The notes: generated by a model from the letters alone, not told the origin. A stretch of DNA of 64,000 nt from Candidatus Gastranaerophilales bacterium (GCA_944326455.1 CALVEA010000006.1:1-64000); one strand, 5' to 3'; positions 9,242-17,793 are shown, numbered from the stretch's first letter. Program-made: numbers and translations.

Positions 9242-10810
9242 CTATTTATTTAAAATTGCTTCTATATCTTTCTTGGCAGAAGTAATCCCTTTGATTTCAA
9301 AAACTTGCTGCATTGTCTGCATAAGCGACGGATTAAGAATAATAGGAGTACATTTCCCTACATATACATTTGTATCCTGATTTTTGGCTAAATAAATCAT
9401 TTGAGAAATCGTATTTCTGTCGCATTTCGGAATAAACATAGATATCGGAAGTCCCGAATCCTTAATTCTATCGTAAATTATCAGCATCCCGAATGTGTCG
9501 AAACATGTATTAATATGAAGAACATTTTCTCTTTCAATATTGTATGAGAAAGAAATAATAAGAGTATCATCCGGAGCAAGACGCATTAGTTTCTCAAAAT
9601 AAACTTTTTGCTCAAGAGAATATCTTTCCAAACCTATCATAAATATTCTTCTGTAATCTAAAATCCGCTGTTGTATAAGTTCCAGAGTCTCATTAAGATT
9701 AAACCCTATAGTCACGGTTTCGCATTGCTTTCCGGTTTTAAAACCTTTAGCTTCATTTGCGGACTTGATTACACCGGAAAAGTCGTTATTTTCTACTTTT
9801 ATAACACCTTTTGGCACTGTGTAGTCGGTTGTAAATAATCTTCCCCGGTAAAAATTTTCTATATTATGCAAGGAATGTTTTGTTAAAATAATAGGTCCCG
9901 GAAAGGTTGCAAAATCTAAAAGGCAGTTTTCCAGACCTTGTCCGTATTGCCCTTTTAGACTCGTATATTCGGAAAACTTAGGAAAAGTATGTGCCACCAT
10001 CATATCATCATGAGTATAAACATCAATATTTGTATCTTTAAGCGCTTCAAGAATAGTTTCAAGCTCCCTGATATTAGAACCTACAACTAATACTGCCTTT
10101 GATGGGATTGTTGAATATGAAACTTCCGCAACGCCTTGAATACCGTATCTTTCTTCCTGTGCTTGGCGAAGAGATTTCATAAGTGAATTATCCCTTTCCG
10201 CAGCCTCATATATTAACTGTTTAAGAGTATCAAGATTTTTTTCCTCAGCATTTATTTCATTGAGCAGTCTTAATATCATAAGAAAGCTCGTATCATCTGT
10301 CACATTAAAACTCTCCAAATCAAGAAGATTTATACTTATACTTTTTGATATTACAAGCATAATTTGGTATAAGTCCCTAATTATAGGCTTAACCTGCTGC
10401 AAGGCATTTCTAAGTGATTGCTCTCCGAACCTTACGGCGCTGATTATATCTGAACTTGCACGAAAAAGCTCGGTCGAACGGATTCCTTTCTTGAAATCCT
10501 CCTGACTATACAATTTATTATATTTTTTGACAATCTCAGGAAGGACTTTTTTGAATTTGTCTACCGCAGTTATATAACTATTTTCAGTAAACTCCGGATT
10601 GGAAACAGCAAGAGGAATTGTATTTAAAATAAGCTCCTTCGCCTTTTCTTCAAAAACATCTTTTTTTGACAAAGCAAAACAGTATTTTGCAGTAAGCTTG
10701 AGATACTGAACAAGAACGCTTTGCAGCGATGCAGTCTTAGGGTTAATGGAACATATCCCTCTTGAAGTGCAGCTGTCGTATTGAAAATCTTCAAATGAAT
10801 CGTAACTCAT
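9242..10810 (-). CDS. Hybrid-cluster protein (Hcp) homologue apparently lacking cluster ligands
   Basis: I place the start at ATG 10810 (522 aa); the upstream open frame to 11152 looks unconserved and overlaps the divergent gene. The fold matches hydroxylamine reductase/Hcp: VVGSNIRELETILEAL (243-258), YTHDDMMVAHTFPKF (265-279), LKGQYGQGLENCLLDFATFPGPI (285-307) and YRGRLFTTDYTVPKGV (321-336). Real Hcp binds its Fe-S-O cluster through Cys in TTNCL, GGCDG and ACGKY motifs and Glu/Lys in WYEQKA. The matching places here read TKHSL, GLERY, FSYNI and KCDRN, so those ligands appear lost. Only C14 and C20 remain near the N-terminus. It is probably a pseudoenzyme, first gene of an operon with the ATPase and membrane protein. 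Confidence 0.7.
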   Translation of the reverse strand: MSYDSFEDFQYDSCTSRGICSINPKTASLQSVLVQYLKLTAKYCFALSKKDVFEEKAKELILNTIPLAVSNPEFTENSYITAVDKFKKVLPEIVKKYNKLYSQEDFKKGIRSTELFRASSDIISAVRFGEQSLRNALQQVKPIIRDLYQIMLVISKSISINLLDLESFNVTDDTSFLMILRLLNEINAEEKNLDTLKQLIYEAAERDNSLMKSLRQAQEERYGIQGVAEVSYSTIPSKAVLVVGSNIRELETILEALKDTNIDVYTHDDMMVAHTFPKFSEYTSLKGQYGQGLENCLLDFATFPGPIILTKHSLHNIENFYRGRLFTTDYTVPKGVIKVENNDFSGVIKSANEAKGFKTGKQCETVTIGFNLNETLELIQQRILDYRRIFMIGLERYSLEQKVYFEKLMRLAPDDTLIISFSYNIERENVLHINTCFDTFGMLIIYDRIKDSGLPISMFIPKCDRNTISQMIYLAKNQDTNVYVGKCTPIILNPSLMQTMQQVFEIKGITSAKKDIEAILNK

Positions 10811-10844
10811 ATAAATATGATAGAATTTAGTTTCAGGTTTTAAA
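10811..10844 (-). promoter_or_regulatory. Putative leaderless promoter of the Hcp-like gene
   Basis: On the minus strand TTTAAA (10844-10839), a 16-nt spacer and TATCAT (10822-10817) end 6 nt before the ATG. There is no Shine-Dalgarno. Confidence 0.45.
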
Positions 10845-10931
10845 TTCCCCCGGCGGACTATTTGCAGGCAGAAAATAAAATAGCAAAAGCGGTTAATCTG
10901 TGATACAATTATAACAACTCGGAGGATATAA

Positions 10932-11765
10932 ATGTTTAGTACAGAAATCACATACGAAGTCGTTACTTTTTCTATAGGAGATACAAAATCCGGTACAAAA
11001 ATGGGGAAATTGCAGCTTAAAGACCCTGCAACCGGAGAATTGTTGAACTGTATCCTCTGGGAAGAGGCTCTTAATCGTATGGAGCCTAAACTATTCCGCT
11101 GCGGGAATCTTTTAAGAATCGTGTCAGGTTCGTTTAATGAAAAATTTAACAATTGCCTGGTTTCCTCTCTGGAACTTATTAAAGAAGCTAAAACCGGCTT
11201 GAGCGAAGAAGAAAGAAACGAAGTTTATTCCAAGCTTATTGAATATGTAAACAAAATCAAAAATGACGAATTAAGAAAATTTGTCTCAGATATTTATGAA
11301 AAGAACAAAGAAAAAATCCTTACTGCGCCGGGCGCAAAACTTATGCATCACAATTATATAGGCGGTCTTATGGTTCATATCCTTGAGTGTCTTAATTATG
11401 CAGAAGTTAATATGGAAGCTTTCTTCCAGAGGGTTAACAAAGACGAAGTTTATGCAGCCTGTCTTTTGCATGATATAGGAAAAATCTTTGAATATACTGT
11501 TGATTTAGAATCCGGACTTATTGATTATGATGAAAATTTCCGCAAAGAATGGATTACCCATTCCCAATACGGTTTCAGTATCTGTATGAATGCAGGATTC
11601 AAACGGGTCGCTAAAATGATTGCAGCTCACCATGCCAGAGCAGAGTGGGGCGCAATTGTAGATTTGAATGAAAAAGACTTAGAGCCTATTTTATACCTGA
11701 TTCACCATATTGATGACCTGTCGGCAAAGTTCGGAAAAACAAATGTAGCAATGCTGGGAGATTAG
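10932..11765 (+). CDS. YhaM-like 3'-5' exoribonuclease (OB fold + HD domain)
   Basis: The 277-aa protein has an N-terminal OB-like nucleic-acid-binding domain (residues 1-85) and an HD phosphohydrolase domain. Visible metal-binding elements are HHNYIGGLMVH, CLLHDIGK, HSQYGF, AAHHARAEWGA and HHIDDLSAKFG. This matches YhaM (about 314 aa in Bacillus), a Mn/Co-dependent 3'-5' exonuclease of RNA and ssDNA; the copy here is slightly shorter. GGAGGA is 5 nt before the ATG, and TACAAT at 10904-10909 is a likely -10. It is divergent from the Hcp-like gene. Confidence 0.85.
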   Translation: MFSTEITYEVVTFSIGDTKSGTKMGKLQLKDPATGELLNCILWEEALNRMEPKLFRCGNLLRIVSGSFNEKFNNCLVSSLELIKEAKTGLSEEERNEVYSKLIEYVNKIKNDELRKFVSDIYEKNKEKILTAPGAKLMHHNYIGGLMVHILECLNYAEVNMEAFFQRVNKDEVYAACLLHDIGKIFEYTVDLESGLIDYDENFRKEWITHSQYGFSICMNAGFKRVAKMIAAHHARAEWGAIVDLNEKDLEPILYLIHHIDDLSAKFGKTNVAMLGD

Positions 11766-11781
11766 ATTTTATATCTGTAAT

Positions 11782-11810
11782 CTTACAATTATCTAAAAAT
11801 ATGCTATAAT
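11782..11810 (+). promoter_or_regulatory. Leaderless promoter of the M49-like gene
   Basis: CTTACA (11782-11787), 17 nt, then extended -10 TGCTATAAT ending at 11810. The ATG is at 11817, only 6 nt downstream, so transcription should start at the initiation codon. No Shine-Dalgarno is present. Confidence 0.65.
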
Positions 11811-11816
11811 CTGTTT

Positions 11817-13721
11817 ATGAATATTAACCCGATTAATAATTTTAACAGCGTGAACTTTCAAAACAGCGGGGAAAACAGTAAAAATAGCCCTGCTTCTCAA
11901 AATCAAACACGCGGACAGTCCGAAAAATTAATGAAGGAGCTTGATAAGATGAGTATGATTAATAACCCGCACATTTCTAATTCTAAGAACTATGAGTTAA
12001 ACCTTTCTATGGAAGAATTGGAAAAAAGAACCCATAAAGATTATTTAACCACTAAAAAAATGCTTGCGGTTGATTCGCCTGAATATAACGAGCTTGCTGA
12101 AGGGGATAAAGAAGCTCTCAAGCATCTTGTTAAAGCAGCAGTTGTTTTAGATAAAGTAAATATGCAGCTGGATAACCCTAACAACCTGCCTTTTAAGGAA
12201 TACCTTGAATCCGAAATTACAAAAGGAAACAAGCAAGCAGAACTTACAAAAATACTTTTTGATGCACAAAAGGGAGTCTGCTCTCTGGATAGGGAATCAA
12301 ATATGATTGAACTTGCAAAAGGGATTCATGAGCGCCCGGGCAAGGGAATTTACCCCCAGGATTTAGAAAAAGAAGAATTCCATAATATCCTGATTAAAAT
12401 GTTAAAAGAAGGTAAGACAGAAGAAGTTAAAAAGATTCTTAATCAGCGCTCTGTTGTGGAAAGAGACGGCGACGAGCTCAAAGCTGTCGATTATGTAGAC
12501 AAGTTTAAAGAAGATTTTAACTATATGGCATCCGAGCTTGAAAAAGTTGCCGAAGTTTCTACAAATGAAGATTTTAACGAGTTTTTGAGGCTGCAAGCCA
12601 AGGCTCTCAGAGCTCCTGATCCGATGCTGGATGCTTATGCGGATAAAAAATGGGCAACATTGCAGGATACCCCTCTTGAATTTACCATTACAAGAGAAAA
12701 TTATTCTGACGAGTTAACAGAAACTGTTGTGGAAAATCCTGAACTTAAAGCTCTGCTTGATAATGCAGGAATTGTTCCGGTTGCCAAAGATTTTCTCGGC
12801 GGAAGAGTCGGTATTGTGAATAAAAAAGGAACGGACGCTATCTTGAAGGTAAAAAGTTACTTACCTCTGATGGCTGATAATATGCCGTTTAAGGACAAAT
12901 ACGAACAAAATATTTCACCGGATAAAGAATCTAAACAAACAATGATTGATGCGGATTTGGTAGCAGTAACGGGTGATGTCGGGGAATTCCGAGCAGGGAT
13001 TACTCTTGCAGAAAACCTTCCTAATGATGATAAACTTTCTGTTCAGCTTCTTGACGGCGGAAGAAGAAATGTTTATCACAGACAAATCAGGCTGATTACA
13101 TCAGATGATGCCAGAGAAAAACTCCAGAAACGTCTGAACGCAATACTTAATAAAGATTTGCATAAATACTATAATGATGAAGCTGACCACTGGTTCACCG
13201 TAGGACACGAAAACGGACACTCTCTCGGACCGAAATCCGGAACTGAAGGGTTAGGCAAATACAAATCTATTATTGAAGAAAACAAAGCCGATATGATTTC
13301 TCTTGCTATGCTTGATGTTTTAACAGAAGCCGGAATGTACACTCCGGAACAGAGAAGAGAAATTATTGTAACTTATGCGGCAGATAATATGATGACTTCA
13401 AAACCGACAATGAGTCAGGCGCATAGAGTCCGTTCGGTTATGCAGAATTATTTCTTTATAAAAGAAGGGGCTATTACAATTTCTCCGGAAGGAATTCTGG
13501 ATATAAATATAGACAAAATGGTTCCGACAGCAAGAAAAATGCTTGAAGAGATTATAGAAGTTCAATTATCAGGTGATTTTGCCCGCGGCGAGAAATATGT
13601 AAACGACTATTTTGTCTGGACTCCGGAGATGGAAACAATGGCAGAAAATATTAAAAAAGTTTCCAAAACTCTCAACGGCAGAGTTGAATCCCCGCTTGTG
13701 GATAAACTGCTTGCTGAATAA
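11817..13721 (+). CDS. M49 (dipeptidyl-peptidase III)-like zinc metallopeptidase
   Basis: The 634-aa protein has HENGH at residues 464-468 followed by EENKAD at 487-492. This is the pattern of gluzincin M49-like peptidases, where two His and a downstream Glu bind zinc and the first Glu is catalytic. Family members usually carry HExxGH with EExRAE. There is no signal peptide; the N-terminus is disordered and starts MNINPINNF, like other orphan proteins here. It may be cytoplasmic or exported by an unrecognised route. The gene appears leaderless. Confidence 0.72.
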   Translation: MNINPINNFNSVNFQNSGENSKNSPASQNQTRGQSEKLMKELDKMSMINNPHISNSKNYELNLSMEELEKRTHKDYLTTKKMLAVDSPEYNELAEGDKEALKHLVKAAVVLDKVNMQLDNPNNLPFKEYLESEITKGNKQAELTKILFDAQKGVCSLDRESNMIELAKGIHERPGKGIYPQDLEKEEFHNILIKMLKEGKTEEVKKILNQRSVVERDGDELKAVDYVDKFKEDFNYMASELEKVAEVSTNEDFNEFLRLQAKALRAPDPMLDAYADKKWATLQDTPLEFTITRENYSDELTETVVENPELKALLDNAGIVPVAKDFLGGRVGIVNKKGTDAILKVKSYLPLMADNMPFKDKYEQNISPDKESKQTMIDADLVAVTGDVGEFRAGITLAENLPNDDKLSVQLLDGGRRNVYHRQIRLITSDDAREKLQKRLNAILNKDLHKYYNDEADHWFTVGHENGHSLGPKSGTEGLGKYKSIIEENKADMISLAMLDVLTEAGMYTPEQRREIIVTYAADNMMTSKPTMSQAHRVRSVMQNYFFIKEGAITISPEGILDINIDKMVPTARKMLEEIIEVQLSGDFARGEKYVNDYFVWTPEMETMAENIKKVSKTLNGRVESPLVDKLLAE

Positions 13722-13740
13722 CTTGAATTATTAGTATAGA

Positions 13741-13777
13741 AACGTACCTTCTCTTATATAGGGAGGGTATGTTTTAT
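13741..13777 (+). terminator. Hairpin terminator after the M49-like gene
   Basis: A 13-bp stem (AACGTACCTTCTC with GGGAGGGTATGTT, several G-U pairs) around a 7-nt loop is followed by TTTATT. Confidence 0.6.
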
Positions 13778-13863
13778 TAACTGTCCAAAATCCTGCAAAC
13801 AGAGGACGTCAAAGAGATAAATCATGTTTATCATGCAAATATCGACGATGGCGGAGAATTTAT

Positions 13864-14406
13864 ATGGTTGCGGTTTCAACAGTTCCGGGAACTAATTATA
13901 TTGACTGGACAAAAATGATTGAAGATTATAAAAATCAGCAGCAGGCAGATGTCTTTGCGGAAGATGGTATTTTGCTTGACAGAGGAACCCTTATTCCTGT
14001 TAAAGCTAACCATTCGGTTGCTGAAACAATGAGGGAACTAGCGACTATTAATGAAGAAAATATTATGTCCAGTCTGAACGTCTTGCTATGTCAGGTGCAG
14101 TCAAAAACACCGTATCCCATTTATACAAGAGATATTCTTGATTCGTTTTCAAAACATATGGATAAAATTATGGATGTTATGGGGGATAAATGTCTTGGGC
14201 TTATTTTTAAAGGTGAGCCGGAAGATATTATAAACAGCCTGAAAAGTGCTCTTGGAGATTCCTGGAAAACAGACTCAAATATCTCAAGATTTTTTAAAGC
14301 CTCAAACACATATATTGCAGAGCTTAAAGCAGAAGAAGCAGATAATATAAAGTATGCCCGCTACAGCGAAGAAGGTAAAAAAGTCGGAATGGGGTATTAT
14401 AACTGA
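13864..14406 (+). CDS. Hypothetical 180-aa soluble protein
   Basis: GGAG lies 7 nt before the ATG. The protein is mostly helical and acidic, with no signal peptide or membrane segment. I recognise no family. It sits between the M49-like gene and the DUF559 cassette, separated from the former by a terminator, so it is probably transcribed alone. The 140-bp leader contains actgtcc, similar to the inverted-repeat ends near 60 kb, but that is too short to be meaningful alone. Confidence 0.7.
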   Translation: MVAVSTVPGTNYIDWTKMIEDYKNQQQADVFAEDGILLDRGTLIPVKANHSVAETMRELATINEENIMSSLNVLLCQVQSKTPYPIYTRDILDSFSKHMDKIMDVMGDKCLGLIFKGEPEDIINSLKSALGDSWKTDSNISRFFKASNTYIAELKAEEADNIKYARYSEEGKKVGMGYYN

Positions 14407-14447
14407 TAATATTTCACCCTCTCCTGCGGGGAGGGTTGGGGAGGGGG

Positions 14448-14792
14448 TTAATTTATTATTCCAAACTCATTTTTCAATTTTTGATAAACTCCGTCGATAT
14501 TTTTTATAATTTCGTTATTCCAAAATCTTATAACTTTATATCCTTTTGCTTCAAGGTACTTTGTTCTTTGTTCATCAGCTAATATATTATCAGGAGTGTT
14601 ATGCTGTCCGCCGTCAATCTCAATTATTATTTTCTTTTCTCTGCAAACAAAATCAACAATATATTTCCCAATTGGTGATTGGCGTCTTATTTCATATCCG
14701 TAAAAATTATGATTTCTAAATAACTGCCACAATATTCGTTCTTGCGACGTTAAATTTTTACGTAATCTTCGTGCTAAATCTATGTTGTTCAT
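14448..14792 (-). CDS. DUF559 endonuclease-like protein
   Basis: The 114-aa protein matches DUF559, a Vsr-like restriction-endonuclease-fold family: LTSQERILWQLFRNH, YEIRRQSPIGKYIVDFVC, IIEIDGGQHN and YLEAKGYKVIRFWNNEI. D and E/K residues in DFVC and IEIDGGQH are the presumed metal site. The start has no Shine-Dalgarno but a TGC-TAAAAT extended -10 ending 6 nt upstream, so the cassette carries its own leaderless promoter. DUF559 genes are often solitary and flanked by repeats; their role is unproven. Confidence 0.85.
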   Translation of the reverse strand: MNNIDLARRLRKNLTSQERILWQLFRNHNFYGYEIRRQSPIGKYIVDFVCREKKIIIEIDGGQHNTPDNILADEQRTKYLEAKGYKVIRFWNNEIIKNIDGVYQKLKNEFGIIN

Positions 14793-14798
14793 ATATTT

Positions 14799-14807
14799 AT
14801 TTTAGCA
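14799..14807 (-). promoter_or_regulatory. Leaderless extended -10 promoter of the DUF559 gene
   Basis: The minus strand reads TGCTAAAAT then AAATAT and ATG, with 6 nt between -10 and start codon and no Shine-Dalgarno. Confidence 0.5.
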
Positions 14808-14859
14808 TAAATCAACCCCCACCCCAGCCCTCCCCGCAGGAGAGGGAGTAAGACAGTAG

Positions 14860-14878
14860 GTTGGGCTTTCAGCCCAAC
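14860..14878. repeat. Short perfect hairpin TTGGGCT-TTC-AGCCCAA
   Basis: A 7-bp GC-rich stem with a 3-nt loop lies between the DUF559 cassette and the hairpin element. It has no T-tract. Confidence 0.5.
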
Positions 14879-14904
14879 AATAAAGCGTACATTTTATTCT
14901 CAAT

Positions 14905-15040
14905 TTTGCTTGTACTTTTCTTTTTCTTTATTTGCGAGGCAAAGAAAAAGAAAAGTACGAAAAGAAAAAGAAAACACGCAATGCTGCATTTTTCTACCGA
15001 AAAATGCCTGATATTCTCCCTCTCCTAAGAGGAGAGCAAA
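14905..15040 (+). repeat. Hairpin repeat element, copy 1
   Basis: This element of about 135 bp contains three hairpins: a perfect 18-bp stem (14912-14929 with 14941-14958, arm GTACTTTTCTTTTTCTTT, 11-nt loop); GCATTTTTC-TACC-GAAAAATGC (14986-15007); and CTCTCCT-AAG-AGGAGAG (15020-15036). An inverted copy lies at about 35590-35725. No ORF spans it. Confidence 0.8.
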
Positions 15041-15101
15041 ACCGCCCAACTAATCTATATTCCAGCCTTCTCGCAGAAGATGGAGAAAATTTTATTCATT
15101 A

Positions 15102-16292
15102 CTAATTTTCCGGCAAGCCTTCTCTTACATACTTATTCTCCATCCGGATTTTATCAGAATATGAGTAAAGCCTGTTGAAAGCCGTATTCAAATCTCCGGC
15201 TGAAGTCGTAATCGAAAGATTCCGCCCGCCTTTTGAATAGAGTTTTTCATCTTTTAATTCAACTCCCGAATAATGTACAACAATTTCTTTATCCTCCGGA
15301 AACTCTATTAAATTCCCATCTTTAGGTTGCTGCGAATAGCCGTCTGAAGCAACAACAAGGGTAGCGGAAACACCGCCTTTCAGCCGGAGCTTAATTTCAT
15401 CCAGCTTCTGATAGATTGCGGCATTTAGAATATAAAGTAAATCTGTATCAAGCTGATTGAGAATAGATTGTGTTTCAGGATCTCCCGGACGCATATTATA
15501 TTCAAGCACATACCAGTCATTTTTTGCCCAGATTAAGCCCGAATAAATAAACCCGATAAAGTCTGCTTTTTCATCAGATAGCATAAAATTAAGCTTTGTT
15601 TTATACAAATCTAATCTGTCCTGCTGAACTTCCGTAAGCTCTACAGGACAATACGAGCCCATTCCGCCTGTGTTTGGAGAATCTTTTGACAGGCTAAGAC
15701 GTTTAAAATCTCTTGCCGGAGGGAAATGAAGCAAGCTTTTCCCGTCCCAGAGCGAAATCAGGGAAAGTTCTACTCCTTCAAGGTATTCTTCCATAAAGAT
15801 TCTTTTTGCACCTTCGGGGAAATCAGCTTTTAATTTTTCCATCTGAGTTACAAGCTCATCCATAGAGTAAATAATTTTTACTCCCTTACCTCCGCATAGT
15901 CCGTCTGCTTTCAGGACAAGCGGAAATCTTGAAGGCGCTTTTATTATAGGAGCGTTATTTATTGAATAATGGCTCATAAGCTGTTTTGCGACAAGTTTTG
16001 AGGATTCAAGATTAGACCATTTTTTAGTCGGAGCAATAATATTTATTTTATGTTTTTTGAAAATATCTGCAATTCCGTCGCAAATCGGAGCTTCCGGTCC
16101 GACAATAACAATATCAATCTGGAGCGCTTTACATTTTTGTGCAAGCTCTTCATAGCTTGAAAACCGGATATCAACAGCTTCCTTGAAAACCGGAGATGAA
16201 GCAATATAGAGCTTATCAAGAAGTTTAGACTTTTTGAGGGCTTTGCAGATAGCGTGTTCACGCCCGCCGGAACCTATTACCAGCACATTCAT
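15102..16292 (-). CDS. purD: Phosphoribosylamine--glycine ligase (GARS)
   Basis: The 396-aa ATP-grasp enzyme makes GAR from phosphoribosylamine and glycine, the second step of purine synthesis. Motifs include GSGGREHAICKAL, IVGPEAPICDGIAD, LVLKADGLCGGKGV, MEEYLEGVELSL, DSPNTGGMGSYCP and EYNMRPGDPETQ. It is slightly shorter than the usual 420-430 aa. Its ATG overlaps the purN stop by 4 bp; it is the last gene of purM-purN-purD. Confidence 0.95.
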   Translation of the reverse strand: MNVLVIGSGGREHAICKALKKSKLLDKLYIASSPVFKEAVDIRFSSYEELAQKCKALQIDIVIVGPEAPICDGIADIFKKHKINIIAPTKKWSNLESSKLVAKQLMSHYSINNAPIIKAPSRFPLVLKADGLCGGKGVKIIYSMDELVTQMEKLKADFPEGAKRIFMEEYLEGVELSLISLWDGKSLLHFPPARDFKRLSLSKDSPNTGGMGSYCPVELTEVQQDRLDLYKTKLNFMLSDEKADFIGFIYSGLIWAKNDWYVLEYNMRPGDPETQSILNQLDTDLLYILNAAIYQKLDEIKLRLKGGVSATLVVASDGYSQQPKDGNLIEFPEDKEIVVHYSGVELKDEKLYSKGGRNLSITTSAGDLNTAFNRLYSYSDKIRMENKYVREGLPEN

Positions 16293-16900
16293 CCTTCACA
16301 CCCTCCGCCGCACTCTTTACATTTACCCTCACATTTACCCCTCCCCCCGCAGTTTCCGAAACTTACCCCATATTCAACGGGAGCATTGTTTAATAATTTC
16401 TCTATAACCTGAGGATAAATTATATGTTCAACCCTATGGATTGTTTCTTCCAGCTCGTCATAGTGCATTGAATCATTAATTATAACAGGGTATTGCGCAA
16501 TAATTCTGCCTGAATCAAGTTCCGGAGTGACTTCGTGAATAGTTATCCCCGTCACCTTGACGCCGTATAGGTAAGCCTGCTTTATGGCATCTTTACCTTT
16601 GAATGCAGGAAGAATCGAGGGATGAAGATTTATGCATCTGCCCATTTTGGATAGAATATTTTCCGGAATAATTCTCATAAATCCTGCCAGCGCAACAAGG
16701 TCAAATTTGTTTTCGCTAAAATATTTTTCCATCTCATCTAAAGTAAGAACAAGAGCCGGAATATTCAAATACTCTGCCCTTTTTAGAATATATGCATCCG
16801 GTTTATCCGAAATACAGATGATTTCTACATCTTTAAGATATCTTGCAACAGCTTCAAAATTTGAACCGAAGCCTGAGCCGAGAATAGCGAGTTTTTTCAT
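16289..16900 (-). CDS. purN: Phosphoribosylglycinamide formyltransferase with Cys-rich tail
   Basis: I chose ATG 16900 (203 aa) because GGGAGGG lies just upstream. It transfers a formyl group from 10-formyl-THF to GAR. GSGFGSNFEAV, the catalytic NLHPS (N91, H93) and D129 in PELDSG are present. Beyond the normal end, about residue 182, is a tail with five cysteines (184, 190, 194, 197, 201) in a Gly/Lys/Glu background, not a usual part of PurN. It may bind metal. The start overlaps purM by 4 bp and the stop overlaps purD by 4 bp. Confidence 0.93.
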   Translation of the reverse strand: MKKLAILGSGFGSNFEAVARYLKDVEIICISDKPDAYILKRAEYLNIPALVLTLDEMEKYFSENKFDLVALAGFMRIIPENILSKMGRCINLHPSILPAFKGKDAIKQAYLYGVKVTGITIHEVTPELDSGRIIAQYPVIINDSMHYDELEETIHRVEHIIYPQVIEKLLNNAPVEYGVSFGNCGGRGKCEGKCKECGGGCEG

Positions 16901-17781
16901 AATACCCTCCCGATTATTCTCGGTGAAAATTCGCCGCAAATCTGTTTTATATCCTCGCTAAAACTTTCTGCTGCCAGGCAAAATCCTATTCCCGGATTAA
17001 ATACCTGATAAAACTCTTCTTCCCCTGTGAGTTCTTTTAACTTTTCTAAAACGGGGATTTTTTCAAATGAGTTAGGGTCAAGTTCAAACTCCGGAACAAC
17101 ACGTTTGAGATTTGAATATATTCCGCCTCCGGTAATATTGGCGGCTGCTTTAATAAGCCCTTTTTCCCAAAGTTTTAAGACTTTTGAATAATAAATATAT
17201 GAAGGTTTAAGTGTTTCTTCAAATTCTTTTTCCGATAACATACCGTCAGTATAAAACTTTCTTACAAGTGAAAACCCGTTTGCGTGGACTCCGCTGGATT
17301 TTAGCCCTATTATCAAATCTCCTTCTTTAAGGTTAATACTATTTACCCCATTACCCTCTCCTATTACAAAACCGGAGATATCAATATTTCCTTCTGTTAT
17401 TAAATCCGGCATTTCAGCTGTTTCACCCCCAAGAAGAGGGCAGGAATGCTCTTTTAATATATTTGCAAGCTCCAGAATAATTTGAGATATTCTTTCGCTA
17501 TCAAGCTTATAAACGGCTATATAGTCCGAAAAACCCAGGGCTTTAGCTCCCGATGCTGCTAAATCATTGAGGTTTGCGGCTGCTAAATCTTGAGCAATAG
17601 TTTTATACAACCCTCTTTTATAGAGCGGGATAATTTTTGTTCCGATTCCGTCGCAGGTCGAAAAAATATTCCCGTTTATTCCCGCAAATCTCCCTATATT
17701 ATCGCCAATTGAAGATATTCTTCTTTCAAGCTCACGAGCTTCGTTAAGATTTACACCTGATTTTTTGTACATGTTTTTCAT
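16897..17781 (-). CDS. purM: Phosphoribosylformylglycinamidine cyclo-ligase (AIRS)
   Basis: The 294-aa protein converts FGAM to AIR. Motifs include CDGIGTKIIPLY, AQDLAAANLNDLAASGAKA, LLGGETAEMPD, LIGLKSSGVHANGFSLVR and ITGGGIYSNL. It is about 45 residues shorter than usual, mainly at the N-terminus and C-terminus. There is no Shine-Dalgarno; TATAAT overlapping the glgA stop ends 6 nt before the ATG, so it may have its own leaderless promoter despite lying 7 bp after glgA. Confidence 0.93.
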   Translation of the reverse strand: MKNMYKKSGVNLNEARELERRISSIGDNIGRFAGINGNIFSTCDGIGTKIIPLYKRGLYKTIAQDLAAANLNDLAASGAKALGFSDYIAVYKLDSERISQIILELANILKEHSCPLLGGETAEMPDLITEGNIDISGFVIGEGNGVNSINLKEGDLIIGLKSSGVHANGFSLVRKFYTDGMLSEKEFEETLKPSYIYYSKVLKLWEKGLIKAAANITGGGIYSNLKRVVPEFELDPNSFEKIPVLEKLKELTGEEEFYQVFNPGIGFCLAAESFSEDIKQICGEFSPRIIGRVL

Positions 17782-17787
17782 AAAAAC

Positions 17788-17793
17788 ATTATA
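17788..17793 (-). promoter_or_regulatory. Possible leaderless -10 before purM
   Basis: The minus strand reads TATAAT, GTTTTT, ATG. The hexamer overlaps the glgA stop, and the -35 is poor, so chance is possible. Confidence 0.3.

Larger units (their letters stand above)
14417..14847. mobile_element. DUF559 cassette bounded by 37-bp inverted repeats
   Basis: The left arm (14417-14453) and right arm (14811-14847) are inverted copies with three mismatches, each starting CCCTCTCCTGCGGGGAGGG. They tightly enclose one DUF559 gene, whose stop codon lies inside the left arm. The arms are very GC-rich in an AT-rich genome. This looks like a small mobile or formerly mobile unit; no target duplication is obvious. 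Confidence 0.7.

Noticed and set aside
10811..11152. N-terminal extension of the Hcp-like frame by 114 codons
   Set aside because: It overlaps the start of the divergent exonuclease gene, looks unlike Hcp, and a promoter and ATG fit at 10810.
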